Below are positions 9,674 through 16,942 of a stretch of DNA of 51,580 bases, piece after piece. Under the pieces are notes generated by a model. The model had not been told where the DNA came from. It worked only from the letters and a program-made list of their open reading frames with translations, and did not search any database. The stretch's first letter is position 1, and each line of letters starts with the position of its first letter. The stretch is from the NCBI GenBank assembly GCA_016195665.1, contig JACPZD010000013.1:1-51580 (forward strand), read 5' to 3'. The translations under genes and the position numbers were made by a program. This stretch comes from Gammaproteobacteria bacterium. Its GTDB lineage: Bacteria; Pseudomonadota; Gammaproteobacteria; SURF-13.

Positions 9674-10120
9674 ATGAGTCTGCGTGGCGTTAATCACATA
9701 GTACTCAAGGTAAAGGATCTGAGCACCTCGGATCATTTTTACCGTGACGTGCTCGGCATGCAGCGCGTCGGCGAGCGGCCTGGCATGTGGTTTTACCACG
9801 CCGGTGGCCACCATCACGACCTCGCGCTGGTTGAGGTCGGGCCAGAGGCACAACCACCCAATCGGATGGATACCGGCCTGTTTCATTTTTGTCTGGATGT
9901 CAGCGACGAACAGGCGTTAGCGGAACTCCATAAACGTTGCGAGGCCGCCGGTGTGAGCATCCTCGGCGCGGTGGATCACACTATCTCGAGAGGGTTTTAT
10001 GTTCAGGATCCCGATGGGCATGTAGTGGAGCTGGGCGTGGATGTACCGGCTCACGAATGGGCGGGCGTGAATAACCCATTTGCGCATGATCGGGGATACA
10101 ATTTGCCAGACAAAAAATAG
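9674..10120 (+). CDS. VOC family protein (glyoxalase/dioxygenase fold)
   Basis: This encodes 148 residues forming the paired beta-alpha-beta-beta-beta modules of the vicinal oxygen chelate fold. Metal-ligand candidates are His in VNHIVLKV (near residue 8), His in GLFHFCLDV and Glu in GHVVELGVD. The segment FYRDVLGMQRV and the FYVQDPDGHVVELG signature are typical. Such proteins include glyoxalase I, extradiol dioxygenases and fosfomycin or bleomycin resistance proteins; the substrate cannot be told from sequence. The start MSLRGVNH is taken because the domain begins there; no strong ribosome-binding site is seen, and the frame runs back to a TTG at 9623. Confidence 0.85.
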   Translation: MSLRGVNHIVLKVKDLSTSDHFYRDVLGMQRVGERPGMWFYHAGGHHHDLALVEVGPEAQPPNRMDTGLFHFCLDVSDEQALAELHKRCEAAGVSILGAVDHTISRGFYVQDPDGHVVELGVDVPAHEWAGVNNPFAHDRGYNLPDKK

Positions 10121-10150
10121 GTAGCTTACAGCGTCCGCTATATGAAAGCG

Positions 10151-10453
10151 TCAAAAAGTCTGGCGCGCAAGTTTGCCGTCCGTCCGGCTCATGACCAAGC
10201 GTGCGCCTACCACCAGCGCCTCGATCTCCTCGCGCGTGAACATCAAGGGCGGCAAATCAAAACCGCGCCGCAGCACATAGCCCACACCCGTTGCGCCGTC
10301 TATCGGCACGCCGGAAGCCATCAGGTCACGAATGTCCCGGTAGACGCTGCGCTCGGAAATTTCCAGGCGCCCGGCTAGATCATGCGCCGTGATCGCCATG
10401 CGGCGCGTGCGCAGGATCTGGATGATTTGGAACAGGCGATCCGCGCGGCGCAT
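10151..10453 (-). pseudogene. Truncated YafY-type (HTH_11/WYL) transcription regulator
   Basis: This encodes 100 residues. Residues 1-60 are a winged helix DNA-binding domain typical of YafY regulators: MRRADRLFQIIQILR, the recognition helix ISERSVYRDIRDL and the wing GVPIDGATGVGYVLR. The linker FDLPPLMFTREEIEALVVGAR then begins the second half, but the protein stops at residue 100, where family members run to about 230 with a WYL effector domain. Only 30 bp separate its stop from the end of the VOC gene, so the missing 3' part is deleted, not just frameshifted. It may survive as a stand-alone DNA-binding protein. Confidence 0.7.
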
Positions 10454-10474
10454 GGCGTATAACTACACGTCAGG

Positions 10475-11002
10475 CTATGCCGTTTTTTCTTCGGTAAATC
10501 GCGCCATGACCAAACCCGCTAGCGTCCAGCCTATGACAGTATCCAGAATAATTACGATGACGTAAGGGGTGGAAAACCCAAACCAGTTCCAATACGGGGC
10601 ATGGCTTACAAAACCGATAATAAGGCCGACGAGAGCAATAAACATCACTTTGCTCAGGTAATTCAAACCTCGTGTCTGGCGCAGCAACACAAATACCAGA
10701 AAGGCCGATATGATTTGCGTTATCAGTCCGATGCCCATCAATTTGCCCATGTTCATATCGAAGCCTTGCGGCAAGACATTGACAAACGCCGCCGTCTCAC
10801 CCGGTTTGTGATCTTCCTCTGCAAAGGGCAGATAATAAACGCCTTGTTCCGGCGCATTGGCTTTGAGCACTTGGGCGACCGCCGCCTCATCGCTGAACTT
10901 GTGCGCGACACTTTCATGCCAAGGCAATACGGCCCAGGAAACAAAGCCCCACAGGAATAACACCAACCCACCCAACACTACGGCTAATGCGGATCTTTTC
11001 AT
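10475..11002 (-). CDS. Small integral membrane protein of unknown function
   Basis: This encodes 175 residues with four predicted membrane segments: residues about 5-25 (AVVLGGLVLFLWGFVSWAVL), 85-108, 113-136 and 145-167. A soluble loop of about 55 residues lies between the first two, with HESVAHKFSDEAAVAQVL. The ATG follows AGAGGAGAGCTCT, a good ribosome-binding site. I do not recognise the family. It is 21 bp upstream of the truncated YafY-type regulator on the same strand and could be cotranscribed with it. Confidence 0.7.
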   Translation of the reverse strand: MKRSALAVVLGGLVLFLWGFVSWAVLPWHESVAHKFSDEAAVAQVLKANAPEQGVYYLPFAEEDHKPGETAAFVNVLPQGFDMNMGKLMGIGLITQIISAFLVFVLLRQTRGLNYLSKVMFIALVGLIIGFVSHAPYWNWFGFSTPYVIVIILDTVIGWTLAGLVMARFTEEKTA

Positions 11003-11169
11003 AGAGCTCTCCTCTGGGCGTTTTTAAAAAGGGTGCGAAGTACTGCTATTATTATGCGGCTTGGCTGGTTTTACATCCAATTGGGAAATAAATCTCCCTG
11101 GCAAAAAGCCTGATGTCGTATCCTTTACTGTCCGTGCTGATGCTTTTGTTAGCCGCTTTCATTTTATGT

Positions 11170-11478
11170 CTACCGCTTTTCAGGAGGTAAACCGCCAATT
11201 GAGGCTGCAAGCTTCGCATGAGCTTCTCGATCAACTGGCCGGTGTTTAATATGGCTACTCGCTGGCTGTGTGCCAAGGAAGTTACCGCCTTTCCAGTTTT
11301 TCGACGGTCTGATTGGTCTGGGAACAAAGCCACCACCGCAGTTTGGACAGACGTTGCCCAAAACGCTATCAACACAGGCGGCACAGAACGTACACTCATA
11401 AGAACAAATGCGTGCCTCCAGTGAGTCGGGTGGCAGGAGTTTGTTGCAGTGTTCGCAGGTTGGTCTGAGTTCGAGCAT
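11170..11478 (-). CDS. DUF1272 domain protein (zinc-ribbon-like)
   Basis: This encodes 102 residues. The N-terminal 60 residues match DUF1272: MLELRPTCEHCNKLLPPDS, ICSYECTFCAACV and a VCPNCGGGFVPRPIRPSK run, with Cys pairs arranged as likely zinc ligands (CEHC, CTFCAAC, CPNC). The tail from about residue 62 is longer than usual and unremarkable. The ATG follows AAAGGAGACATT, a strong ribosome-binding site. The role of the family is unknown. Confidence 0.85.
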   Translation of the reverse strand: MLELRPTCEHCNKLLPPDSLEARICSYECTFCAACVDSVLGNVCPNCGGGFVPRPIRPSKNWKGGNFLGTQPASSHIKHRPVDREAHAKLAASIGGLPPEKR

Positions 11479-11552
11479 AATGTCTCCTTTCTGTGACGGC
11501 TAACGCCCCAGTTCGCCGGCGCGTCATTTTTGCGCTTCGGTGGGACGATATG

Positions 11553-12116
11553 TTAGACCTGCTGCGCCGTAAGCCATGCAATGACTTCACGCGCATTTTC
11601 GTCAGGCGGAAACACCGGATAGAAAACCTTTCGGATAACGCCATCTATAGCAACGACTGTTAACCGCTTTATTAGGCATGAGCCCGCATACTCAAATGTG
11701 GGTAGTTGCAGCGCATGGGTTAAAGCGAGATGCCTATCATTGAGTGACTCAAAGGGCAGATGCAGTCTTGCATAGGCATATTGTTGGTCCTCCAGGGCTT
11801 GTGCGCTTACGCCGAATACCTCGACGCCGAGTTGTTTCAGCGCGGCATGGTGATCCCGGAACGCACATGTTTGAGGTGTGCATCCCCTAGCGCCGGGAAT
11901 CTCGTTCCAGCCGACGAGAGGCGGACTATCGGGACGACCCAGCATGGGGTAGAAATAACAGACCAGCGTACCAGTATAGGCACTGAGATCCACGATTCTG
12001 CCCGCAGTGCTGGTCAGTGGAAGCGAGGGTAGAGCGCTTCCCATAAGGTGATCGCACGCGCCGTCATCTACAGGCACAGGCAGATTATTCGGCAATGTGT
12101 ACAGGTCTTTTATCAT
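11553..12116 (-). CDS. Peroxiredoxin-like protein (AhpC/TSA family)
   Basis: This encodes about 187 residues from ATG 12116; the frame extends to 12164 but MIKDLYTLPNNLPVPVDDGACDH is the familiar N-terminus of this subfamily. The thioredoxin-like core has LPSLPLTSTAGRIVDLS, the strand TLVCYFYPMLGRPD, then GARGCTPQTCAFRDHHAAL, where the two cysteines of GCTPQTC are the probable peroxidatic site. FPPDENAREVIAWL closes the fold. It likely reduces peroxides in the cytoplasm. The ribosome-binding site is weak for either start. Confidence 0.85.
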   Translation of the reverse strand: MIKDLYTLPNNLPVPVDDGACDHLMGSALPSLPLTSTAGRIVDLSAYTGTLVCYFYPMLGRPDSPPLVGWNEIPGARGCTPQTCAFRDHHAALKQLGVEVFGVSAQALEDQQYAYARLHLPFESLNDRHLALTHALQLPTFEYAGSCLIKRLTVVAIDGVIRKVFYPVFPPDENAREVIAWLTAQQV

Positions 12117-12317
12117 GTCTCTATCCGGGGCCGATCCTTTGCAGGTCAAACTAAAAATAGCCATTCTATATGACGTGTAATGTTACATCATCTTTCAAAC
12201 GCGAAACGCCAGTAAGCAGGTGGAGCAGCGTGCCAGGAGTGTGCTCGCGCGGGGCTGATAAGTGACGCGTTTTGTGCAATGGCGAAGCGGACGGTGGTTT
12301 GGATACGGGGCAGTCCC

Positions 12318-12692
12318 TCACCTCAACCCTCTCCCGAAGGGAGAGGGAGTAACCTTTGTTTTCTTGGCTTTTAGCGCAGCCCCGTAGGCCTTTTGCGCCC
12401 AATCTCGCATGGCCTCCGGTTCTTCGAAGACTTCTGGCGGGGCTTCGAAGTATTGCAGGGTGACGGTTTTTCTGCGCGCAATGTAGGTAAACGGACTCAA
12501 GCCTTTAGCCTCAAATTCAGCGCGAGTCGTGGAGTCTGCTTTGAAGTACAGTCTATCGTCAACGACGATGGCAAACATGCAGTCGTCTTGATAGATGCCG
12601 TGTCCGCCAAACATGGCGCGTGCGTGCACTCTGCCGAGAGGTGCCATGTGTTCGATGACAAACTCCACAAACTCGCTGTGCCGAGGCATCAC
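12318..12692 (-). CDS. TfoX/Sxy N-terminal domain protein
   Basis: This encodes about 124 residues. The TfoX-N domain fills residues 1-105: HARAMFGGHGIYQDDCMFAI, DDRLYFKAD, and the FTYIARRKTVTLQYFEAPPEVFEE segment. Stand-alone TfoX-N proteins are common and mostly uncharacterised; in Haemophilus and Escherichia the full TfoX/Sxy regulates competence. GTG 12692 or the adjacent ATG 12689 starts the gene in a TAGTGATG junction with the upstream gene, implying coupling. The last residues, TPSPFGRGLR, are encoded by an intergenic palindrome rather than by the domain. Confidence 0.85.
   Translation of the reverse strand: MMPRHSEFVEFVIEHMAPLGRVHARAMFGGHGIYQDDCMFAIVVDDRLYFKADSTTRAEFEAKGLSPFTYIARRKTVTLQYFEAPPEVFEEPEAMRDWAQKAYGAALKAKKTKVTPSPFGRGLR
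12327..12347. repeat. Palindromic repeat CCCTCTCCC-GAA-GGGAGAGGG
   Basis: A perfect 9-bp inverted repeat with a three-base GAA loop, next to CCTCACCTCAA. This GGGAGAGGG type of palindrome is frequent between genes in proteobacteria. Here it has been read into the 3' end of the TfoX-N gene. Confidence 0.8.
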
Positions 12693-13075
12693 TAGGCTAG
12701 TATCTCCGCACCGAAAGGATTATCGAGCGCGATGAGCCAGTTGCCATCGGGCTGACGCCGGAAGACGTCTGAGGAGAGGCCACCCAGTTGCACGGGGTTT
12801 CCGGTGGGGTCTGTTCCGCGCATAGTCCAACGCGAGGAGTAAAGTGCCACACCGTCAGCCTCCATGATTTTATACGCTTCGGTCGTAATCGCCGGCTTTA
12901 ATGCTGCGAATCCCGCGAGTGCTTCGCGTAGTGCCTGAGTTCCCGTTGCCACTACGCCGGGTTGGATGACGAGGGATGCCTCCGGTTCATACATGCTCAG
13001 CGCCGTTTCAAGGTCGCCCCGGTTCATGGCGTTGACGAAGTGGGTGACGGCATCCAGCGGGCTGGAAATTTTCAT
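12692..13075 (-). CDS. NTF2-like (SnoaL/DUF4440-type) protein
   Basis: This encodes 127 residues with the cone-shaped NTF2-like fold plan: an N-terminal helix (DAVTHFVNAMNRGDLETALSMY), PEASLVIQPGVVATGTQALREALAGF, and later strands YSSRWTMRGTDPTG and SSDVFRRQPDGNWLIALDNPFGA. Members act as enzymes on small hydrophobic substrates or as binding proteins; the substrate is not evident. A GAGGA ribosome-binding site lies 6 nt before the ATG. Its stop overlaps the start of the TfoX-N gene, so the two form an operon. Confidence 0.85.
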   Translation of the reverse strand: MKISSPLDAVTHFVNAMNRGDLETALSMYEPEASLVIQPGVVATGTQALREALAGFAALKPAITTEAYKIMEADGVALYSSRWTMRGTDPTGNPVQLGGLSSDVFRRQPDGNWLIALDNPFGAEILA

Positions 13076-13199
13076 GTTGGTTCCTCATGGTGGTTGATAG
13101 ATGTGTACAGTCTATCTGCCTGCTCCTGTCAGCATACCGGCAGGAGCGTGGTGATTGCCACTACTTGCATTCCTGAACGTACACTGTAACCTAGCGAGC

Positions 13200-14030
13200 A
13201 TGTTAGTCAAGTTCACCAAAATGCACGGCCTGGGCAATGATTTTGTGGTGATAGACGCCATCAATCAGTCCATCTCCCTTACTCCTGAGCAGGCGCGCTT
13301 TATCGCCGATCGGCATTTCGGCGTGGGTTGCGATCAGGTGTTGTTGATTGAACGGCCACGCACGCCGGGAGTGGATTTCGCCTACCGTATTTATAACGCC
13401 GATGGCGGCGAGGTGGAGCAGTGCGGCAATGGCGCACGCTGTTTTGCGCGTTTCGTGCGTGACCAGGGATTGACCGCCAAAAACGAACTCGTTGTGGAGA
13501 CGATGTGCGGCGTGATCCGGCCCCGCATCGAAACCGATGGACAGGTGAGTGTGGAGATGGGCGTGCCACGTACCCATCCAAAAGACATTCCCTTTGTGGC
13601 GGAAGCTGAATCATTGAGCTATGCTGTTATAGCGAATGGTTGTAGCGTCGAGTTGAGCGTGGTGTCCATGGGCAATCCGCATGCGGTGTTGCGGGTAGAG
13701 GATGTGAGCCGTGCACCGGTGGCCGAGTTGGGGCCGTTACTGGAATCCCACGCCCGGTTTCCCGCGCGGATCAATGTGGGGTTTATGGAGGTGGTGGATA
13801 GCTCGCATATCCGTCTGCGCGTTTACGAGCGCGGCGTGGGTGAGACGCTGGCCTGCGGAACCGGCGCCTGCGCCGCGGTGGTGGCGGGCCGGCGGCAAGG
13901 GTGGTTAGATGAAAAGGTGGCGGTTGATTTACCTGGAGGGAGGCTTCAGGTGAGTTGGCAGGGACCGAATGAGCCGGTATGGATGACCGGGCCGGCGGCC
14001 CGCGTATTTGAGGGGAGTCTCGAACTGTGA
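13200..14030 (+). CDS. dapF: Diaminopimelate epimerase
   Basis: This encodes 276 residues (E. coli 274) and interconverts LL- and meso-diaminopimelate for lysine and peptidoglycan synthesis, without a cofactor. The start [19 protein letters not shown] is the family N-terminus. The two catalytic cysteines sit in [11 protein letters not shown] and [10 protein letters not shown], and substrate contacts lie in MGNPHAV and the [10 protein letters not shown] segment. The frame upstream of 13200 is not coding. It overlaps the next gene by 4 bp (GTGA), and dapF-DUF484-xerC is a characteristic gammaproteobacterial operon. Confidence 0.97.
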   Translation: MLVKFTKMHGLGNDFVVIDAINQSISLTPEQARFIADRHFGVGCDQVLLIERPRTPGVDFAYRIYNADGGEVEQCGNGARCFARFVRDQGLTAKNELVVETMCGVIRPRIETDGQVSVEMGVPRTHPKDIPFVAEAESLSYAVIANGCSVELSVVSMGNPHAVLRVEDVSRAPVAELGPLLESHARFPARINVGFMEVVDSSHIRLRVYERGVGETLACGTGACAAVVAGRRQGWLDEKVAVDLPGGRLQVSWQGPNEPVWMTGPAARVFEGSLEL

Positions 14031-14752
14031 CCACACAACAAAGACACGGGTTGGCGGGGGGGTTGAGCGACAAGGAGGTGATTGAATATCTGCAGGCGCA
14101 TCCCGATTTCTTCATCACTCATACCCACCTATTGGCGGATCTGGTGGTGCCGCACGAAAGCGGAGGCGCGGTTTCGCTGATCGAGCGTCAGGTAGCGGTA
14201 TTGCGCGATCAGAACCGTCAGGTACGCCGCGAGATGGCCGATCTGGTGCAGATCGCACGCGACAATGATCGTCTCAATGAATGTCTGCAACGCTTTGCGC
14301 TGGCCGTGATGGGGTGCGCCACGCTGAGTGAAATCTTCAACACGTTGTACGACACGCTGCGGAGCGATCTGAACGCAGACGCTGTGGACTTGCGCCTGTT
14401 CGGGAATGGTGCGGCCGAACTGGAAGACGCCGAACTGGTGAATGCCGCCTGGGTGGCGCGTGATGCGGCGGAACTGGAGATATTCAGAAAAATACTGGAA
14501 GCCGGAAAACCGGTATGCGGCAGACTCTCTCCTGCGCAATTGCATTATCTATTCGCATCCCAGGCCAAGGATATCGCCTCTGCCGCCCTTTTGCCGCTGC
14601 ATCCGGGGGGGCAAGAGGGTTCTCCACTCAGTTACGGCTTACTTGCCATCGGCAGTTACAACGGCGAGCGCTTTCACCCGGCGATGGGGACGGTATTTCT
14701 CAGCTATCTGTCCGCGCTGCTCAGCCGGGCTTTGCAACCACACCTAGCGTAG
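14027..14752 (+). CDS. DUF484 family protein (GAF-like)
   Basis: This encodes 241 residues from GTG 14027, which overlaps the dapF stop. The N-terminal region has the DUF484 hallmark [19 protein letters not shown] and [14 protein letters not shown], with a predicted coiled segment over residues 45-85 ([20 protein letters not shown]). The second half resembles a GAF domain, ending [18 protein letters not shown]-like. The role is unknown. Its fixed position between dapF and xerC suggests a link with cell-cycle or envelope functions, which is inference only. Confidence 0.92.
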   Translation: MTTQQRHGLAGGLSDKEVIEYLQAHPDFFITHTHLLADLVVPHESGGAVSLIERQVAVLRDQNRQVRREMADLVQIARDNDRLNECLQRFALAVMGCATLSEIFNTLYDTLRSDLNADAVDLRLFGNGAAELEDAELVNAAWVARDAAELEIFRKILEAGKPVCGRLSPAQLHYLFASQAKDIASAALLPLHPGGQEGSPLSYGLLAIGSYNGERFHPAMGTVFLSYLSALLSRALQPHLA

Positions 14753-14756
14753 TCAC

Positions 14757-15692
14757 ATGCAGGACGCTGAACAAGTTTGGCTGGAGCGTTTTTTCAACCA
14801 TCTCATCCACGAGCGGAATCTCTCGCCTCACACAGTAACGGCCTACCGTCACGATCTGGAAAGGCTGGTTGAATTTTGCGATGCCGGAAATATTTCCGAG
14901 TGGCGTGCATTGAACGGCCGCCAGGTGCGCGGTTTTGTGAGCAGCGGTCAGCGCAGCGGTTTGGGCGGCCGCAGTCTGCGGCGGCGATTGTCCGCGGTGC
15001 GCGCATTCTACAACTACTTGATGCGTGAAGCAGCGCTTACCAACAATCCGGCGCTGGGCATCCTCGCGCCCAAGTCGGGGCGCCGGCTGCCGGCTACCCT
15101 GGATGTAGATCAAATGGCGCGCTTGTTGGATATCAAAATGACGGAAGGACTGGCGTGCCGCGATCGCGCGCTGATGGAGTTGTGTTATTCCTCGGGCCTG
15201 CGTCTGGCCGAGCTGGTCGGGTTGGATGTGCGGGATATTGATCTCACCGACGCCACGGCACGCATCACCGGCAAGGGCAATAAAGTGCGTGTCGTGCCAA
15301 TTGGCCGCTATGCCCGTAGCGCGCTGCAGACTTGGCTTAAGGAGCGCATCAAGTCCGCGAAAGAAGACGAGCCCGCGCTGTTCGTCGGCCGGCGCGGGAA
15401 ACGCTTGACCGCGCGCGCAGTCCAGTTGCGGGTGCGCGAGTGGTCCCAACGGCAGGGGATGGACGCGCCGGTTCATCCGCATCAGTTGCGACATTCTTTT
15501 GCGAGCCACCTGCTGGAATCGTCCGGCGACCTGCGCGCAGTGCAGGAACTGCTCGGCCATGCCGACATCAGCACCACCCAGATCTACACCCACCTCGACT
15601 TTCAGCACCTGGCCAAGGTGTATGATAAGGCGCACCCTCGCGCTCGTAAAAGCAGAGAAAAGATACAAGATACAAGAGAAAAGAAAATATGA
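14757..15692 (+). CDS. xerC: Tyrosine recombinase XerC
   Basis: This encodes 311 residues, with XerD resolving chromosome dimers at dif. The N-terminal SAM-like domain (about 1-95) has ERNLSPHTVTAYRHDLERL. The catalytic domain has the Arg in YSSGLRLAELVGLD, Lys in GKGNKVRVVP, His-x-x-Arg in HPHQLRHSFASHLL, and His with the Tyr nucleophile in LGHADISTTQIYTHLDF. Family members end near KAHPRA. The extra tail KSREKIQDTREKKI is encoded by the left arm of an intergenic hairpin, so the native stop was probably lost on its insertion. The gene follows DUF484 by 4 bp. It is the housekeeping recombinase, not a mobile integrase. Confidence 0.96.
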   Translation: MQDAEQVWLERFFNHLIHERNLSPHTVTAYRHDLERLVEFCDAGNISEWRALNGRQVRGFVSSGQRSGLGGRSLRRRLSAVRAFYNYLMREAALTNNPALGILAPKSGRRLPATLDVDQMARLLDIKMTEGLACRDRALMELCYSSGLRLAELVGLDVRDIDLTDATARITGKGNKVRVVPIGRYARSALQTWLKERIKSAKEDEPALFVGRRGKRLTARAVQLRVREWSQRQGMDAPVHPHQLRHSFASHLLESSGDLRAVQELLGHADISTTQIYTHLDFQHLAKVYDKAHPRARKSREKIQDTREKKI

Positions 15693-15760
15693 GATAACCA
15701 AAAAGGCCTACGGTTTTTTTACCTTGTACCTTGTACCTTGTATCTTTTCCCTTGTATCTG
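15656..15760. repeat. Long hairpin of iterated GATACAAG/GGTACAAG units
   Basis: The left arm (about 15656-15683) contains AAAAGATACAAGATACAAG. The right arm (about 15722-15760) contains its near-complement, CTTGTACCTTGTATCTTTT, differing at one wobble position, and has an extra unit. The loop is about 38 nt. It bridges the xerC 3' end and the MFS gene and is closely related to the hairpin at 44225-44292. Confidence 0.8.
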
Positions 15761-15767
15761 TTTTTAT

Positions 15768-16937
15768 ATGCGCAAACTTCCCTCCGCCGTTATCCTGTTG
15801 GGCACGGTCAGTCTATTGAACGACATGGCCAGCGACATGATTATGCCGCTGCTGCCCGTGTTTTTGACGGCCACACTGGGTGCGGGTCCGGCGATTCTTG
15901 GCTTGATTGAGGGGGTCGCCGAGTCTACCGCAAGCCTGCTTAAGCTATGGGCCGGCCGGCTCGGCGACGGCGGCGTGGGGCATAAGCCACTGGCGGTGAC
16001 CGGCTATGCGTTATCGAATCTGGTGCGACCTCTGCTAAGTGTGGCGGGCAGCTGGGGTGTAGTGATGGCGGTGCGCTTCGCAGATCGTGCCGGTAAAGGG
16101 CTGCGCACCTCGCCGCGTGACGCGCTGGTGTCGGGTTCGGTCAATGCCGATCAGCGTGGACAGGCATTCGGCCTGCATCGCGCCATGGACCATACGGGCG
16201 CGTTCATCGGACCGCTGTTGGCGAGCGGCCTGCTCGCATACGGACTCACTATGCAACAGGTTTTTTTGGCCTCAGTAGTCCCTGGGGTATTGGCGGTCGT
16301 CTTGCTGGTGTTTGGATTGCGCACCGCGCGCGCAGTAAAACAGCGTATTACACCGCCCCCGTTGCAGTGGTCTTTGTTGCACCCCAGGCTGCGCGCGATG
16401 GTCATCACGGCCGGCAGCCTCGCCCTGGTGGCCGTGCCGGATGCGTTTCTCATCCTATGGTTGGGCCAGCAGGGCGTTACCCTGTTTTGGATTCCCATCC
16501 TGTGGGCTTTTGCCCATGCGGTGCGCGCCCTGGTCGCCTTACCCACGGGACATTGGTCTGACCATCATGGGCGCGTTCCCGTGGTGTTGGTAGGTTGGAG
16601 CGTGCGCGCGCTGTTGCTGATAGGTCTGCCCTTCGTCAGTCATCCGGCGGCTGTGATCACCTTGTTTTTTCTCTACGCCGCCTCGACTGCCGCTACGGAA
16701 GGCGCGGAGCGCGCGATCATTGGCGATTTCGCCGGGAAGGGGGCTCAAGGCACTGCGTTTGGGCTTTATAATATGATGGTCGGCCTGTTGGCCCTGCCGG
16801 GTGCGCTGTGGTTTGGGGCGGTGTGGGAGTTCTTCGGGATGACTATGGCGTTCGTCATTTCCGGCGCGCTGACGGTGTGCGTGGCCTTTGCTCTCTATTT
16901 GCTGACGCGCACGCCACAGCCCATTAACAATTCATAA
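15768..16937 (+). CDS. MFS transporter
   Basis: This encodes about 389 residues with about twelve hydrophobic segments. The N-terminus MRKLPSAVILLGTVSLLNDMASDM starts TM1. The loop between TM2 and TM3 reads LWAGRLGDGG, the MFS motif A position, and the ADRAGKGLRTSPRDALV segment follows TM4. The first half, with SDMIMPLLPVFLTATLGAGPAI and GLIEGVAESTASLLKL, identifies a family of small-molecule exporters of unknown substrate. An ATG at 15768 is used; the frame extends back through the hairpin. It is 6 bp upstream of the DedA fusion gene, so they are probably cotranscribed. Confidence 0.85.
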   Translation: MRKLPSAVILLGTVSLLNDMASDMIMPLLPVFLTATLGAGPAILGLIEGVAESTASLLKLWAGRLGDGGVGHKPLAVTGYALSNLVRPLLSVAGSWGVVMAVRFADRAGKGLRTSPRDALVSGSVNADQRGQAFGLHRAMDHTGAFIGPLLASGLLAYGLTMQQVFLASVVPGVLAVVLLVFGLRTARAVKQRITPPPLQWSLLHPRLRAMVITAGSLALVAVPDAFLILWLGQQGVTLFWIPILWAFAHAVRALVALPTGHWSDHHGRVPVVLVGWSVRALLLIGLPFVSHPAAVITLFFLYAASTAATEGAERAIIGDFAGKGAQGTAFGLYNMMVGLLALPGALWFGAVWEFFGMTMAFVISGALTVCVAFALYLLTRTPQPINNS

Positions 16938-16942
16938 GCACT

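Noticed and set aside
9444-9677. A 77-codon frame between the Cys-rich gene and the VOC gene
   Set aside because: Overlaps the better-supported 48-residue gene in another frame and lacks a ribosome-binding site.
11052-11399. Frames between the membrane protein and the DUF1272 gene
   Set aside because: They overlap the DUF1272 gene in other frames; the gap itself (11003-11169) shows no convincing start or domain.
14757-15692. XerC as the integrase of a mobile island
   Set aside because: The dapF-DUF484-xerC context and sequence show the housekeeping recombinase.
14721-15701. A 326-codon open frame antisense to xerC
   Set aside because: It lies opposite a clear xerC gene, has no ribosome-binding site or recognisable domain, and is His/Gln/Arg-rich as expected of a shadow frame in GC-rich coding DNA.
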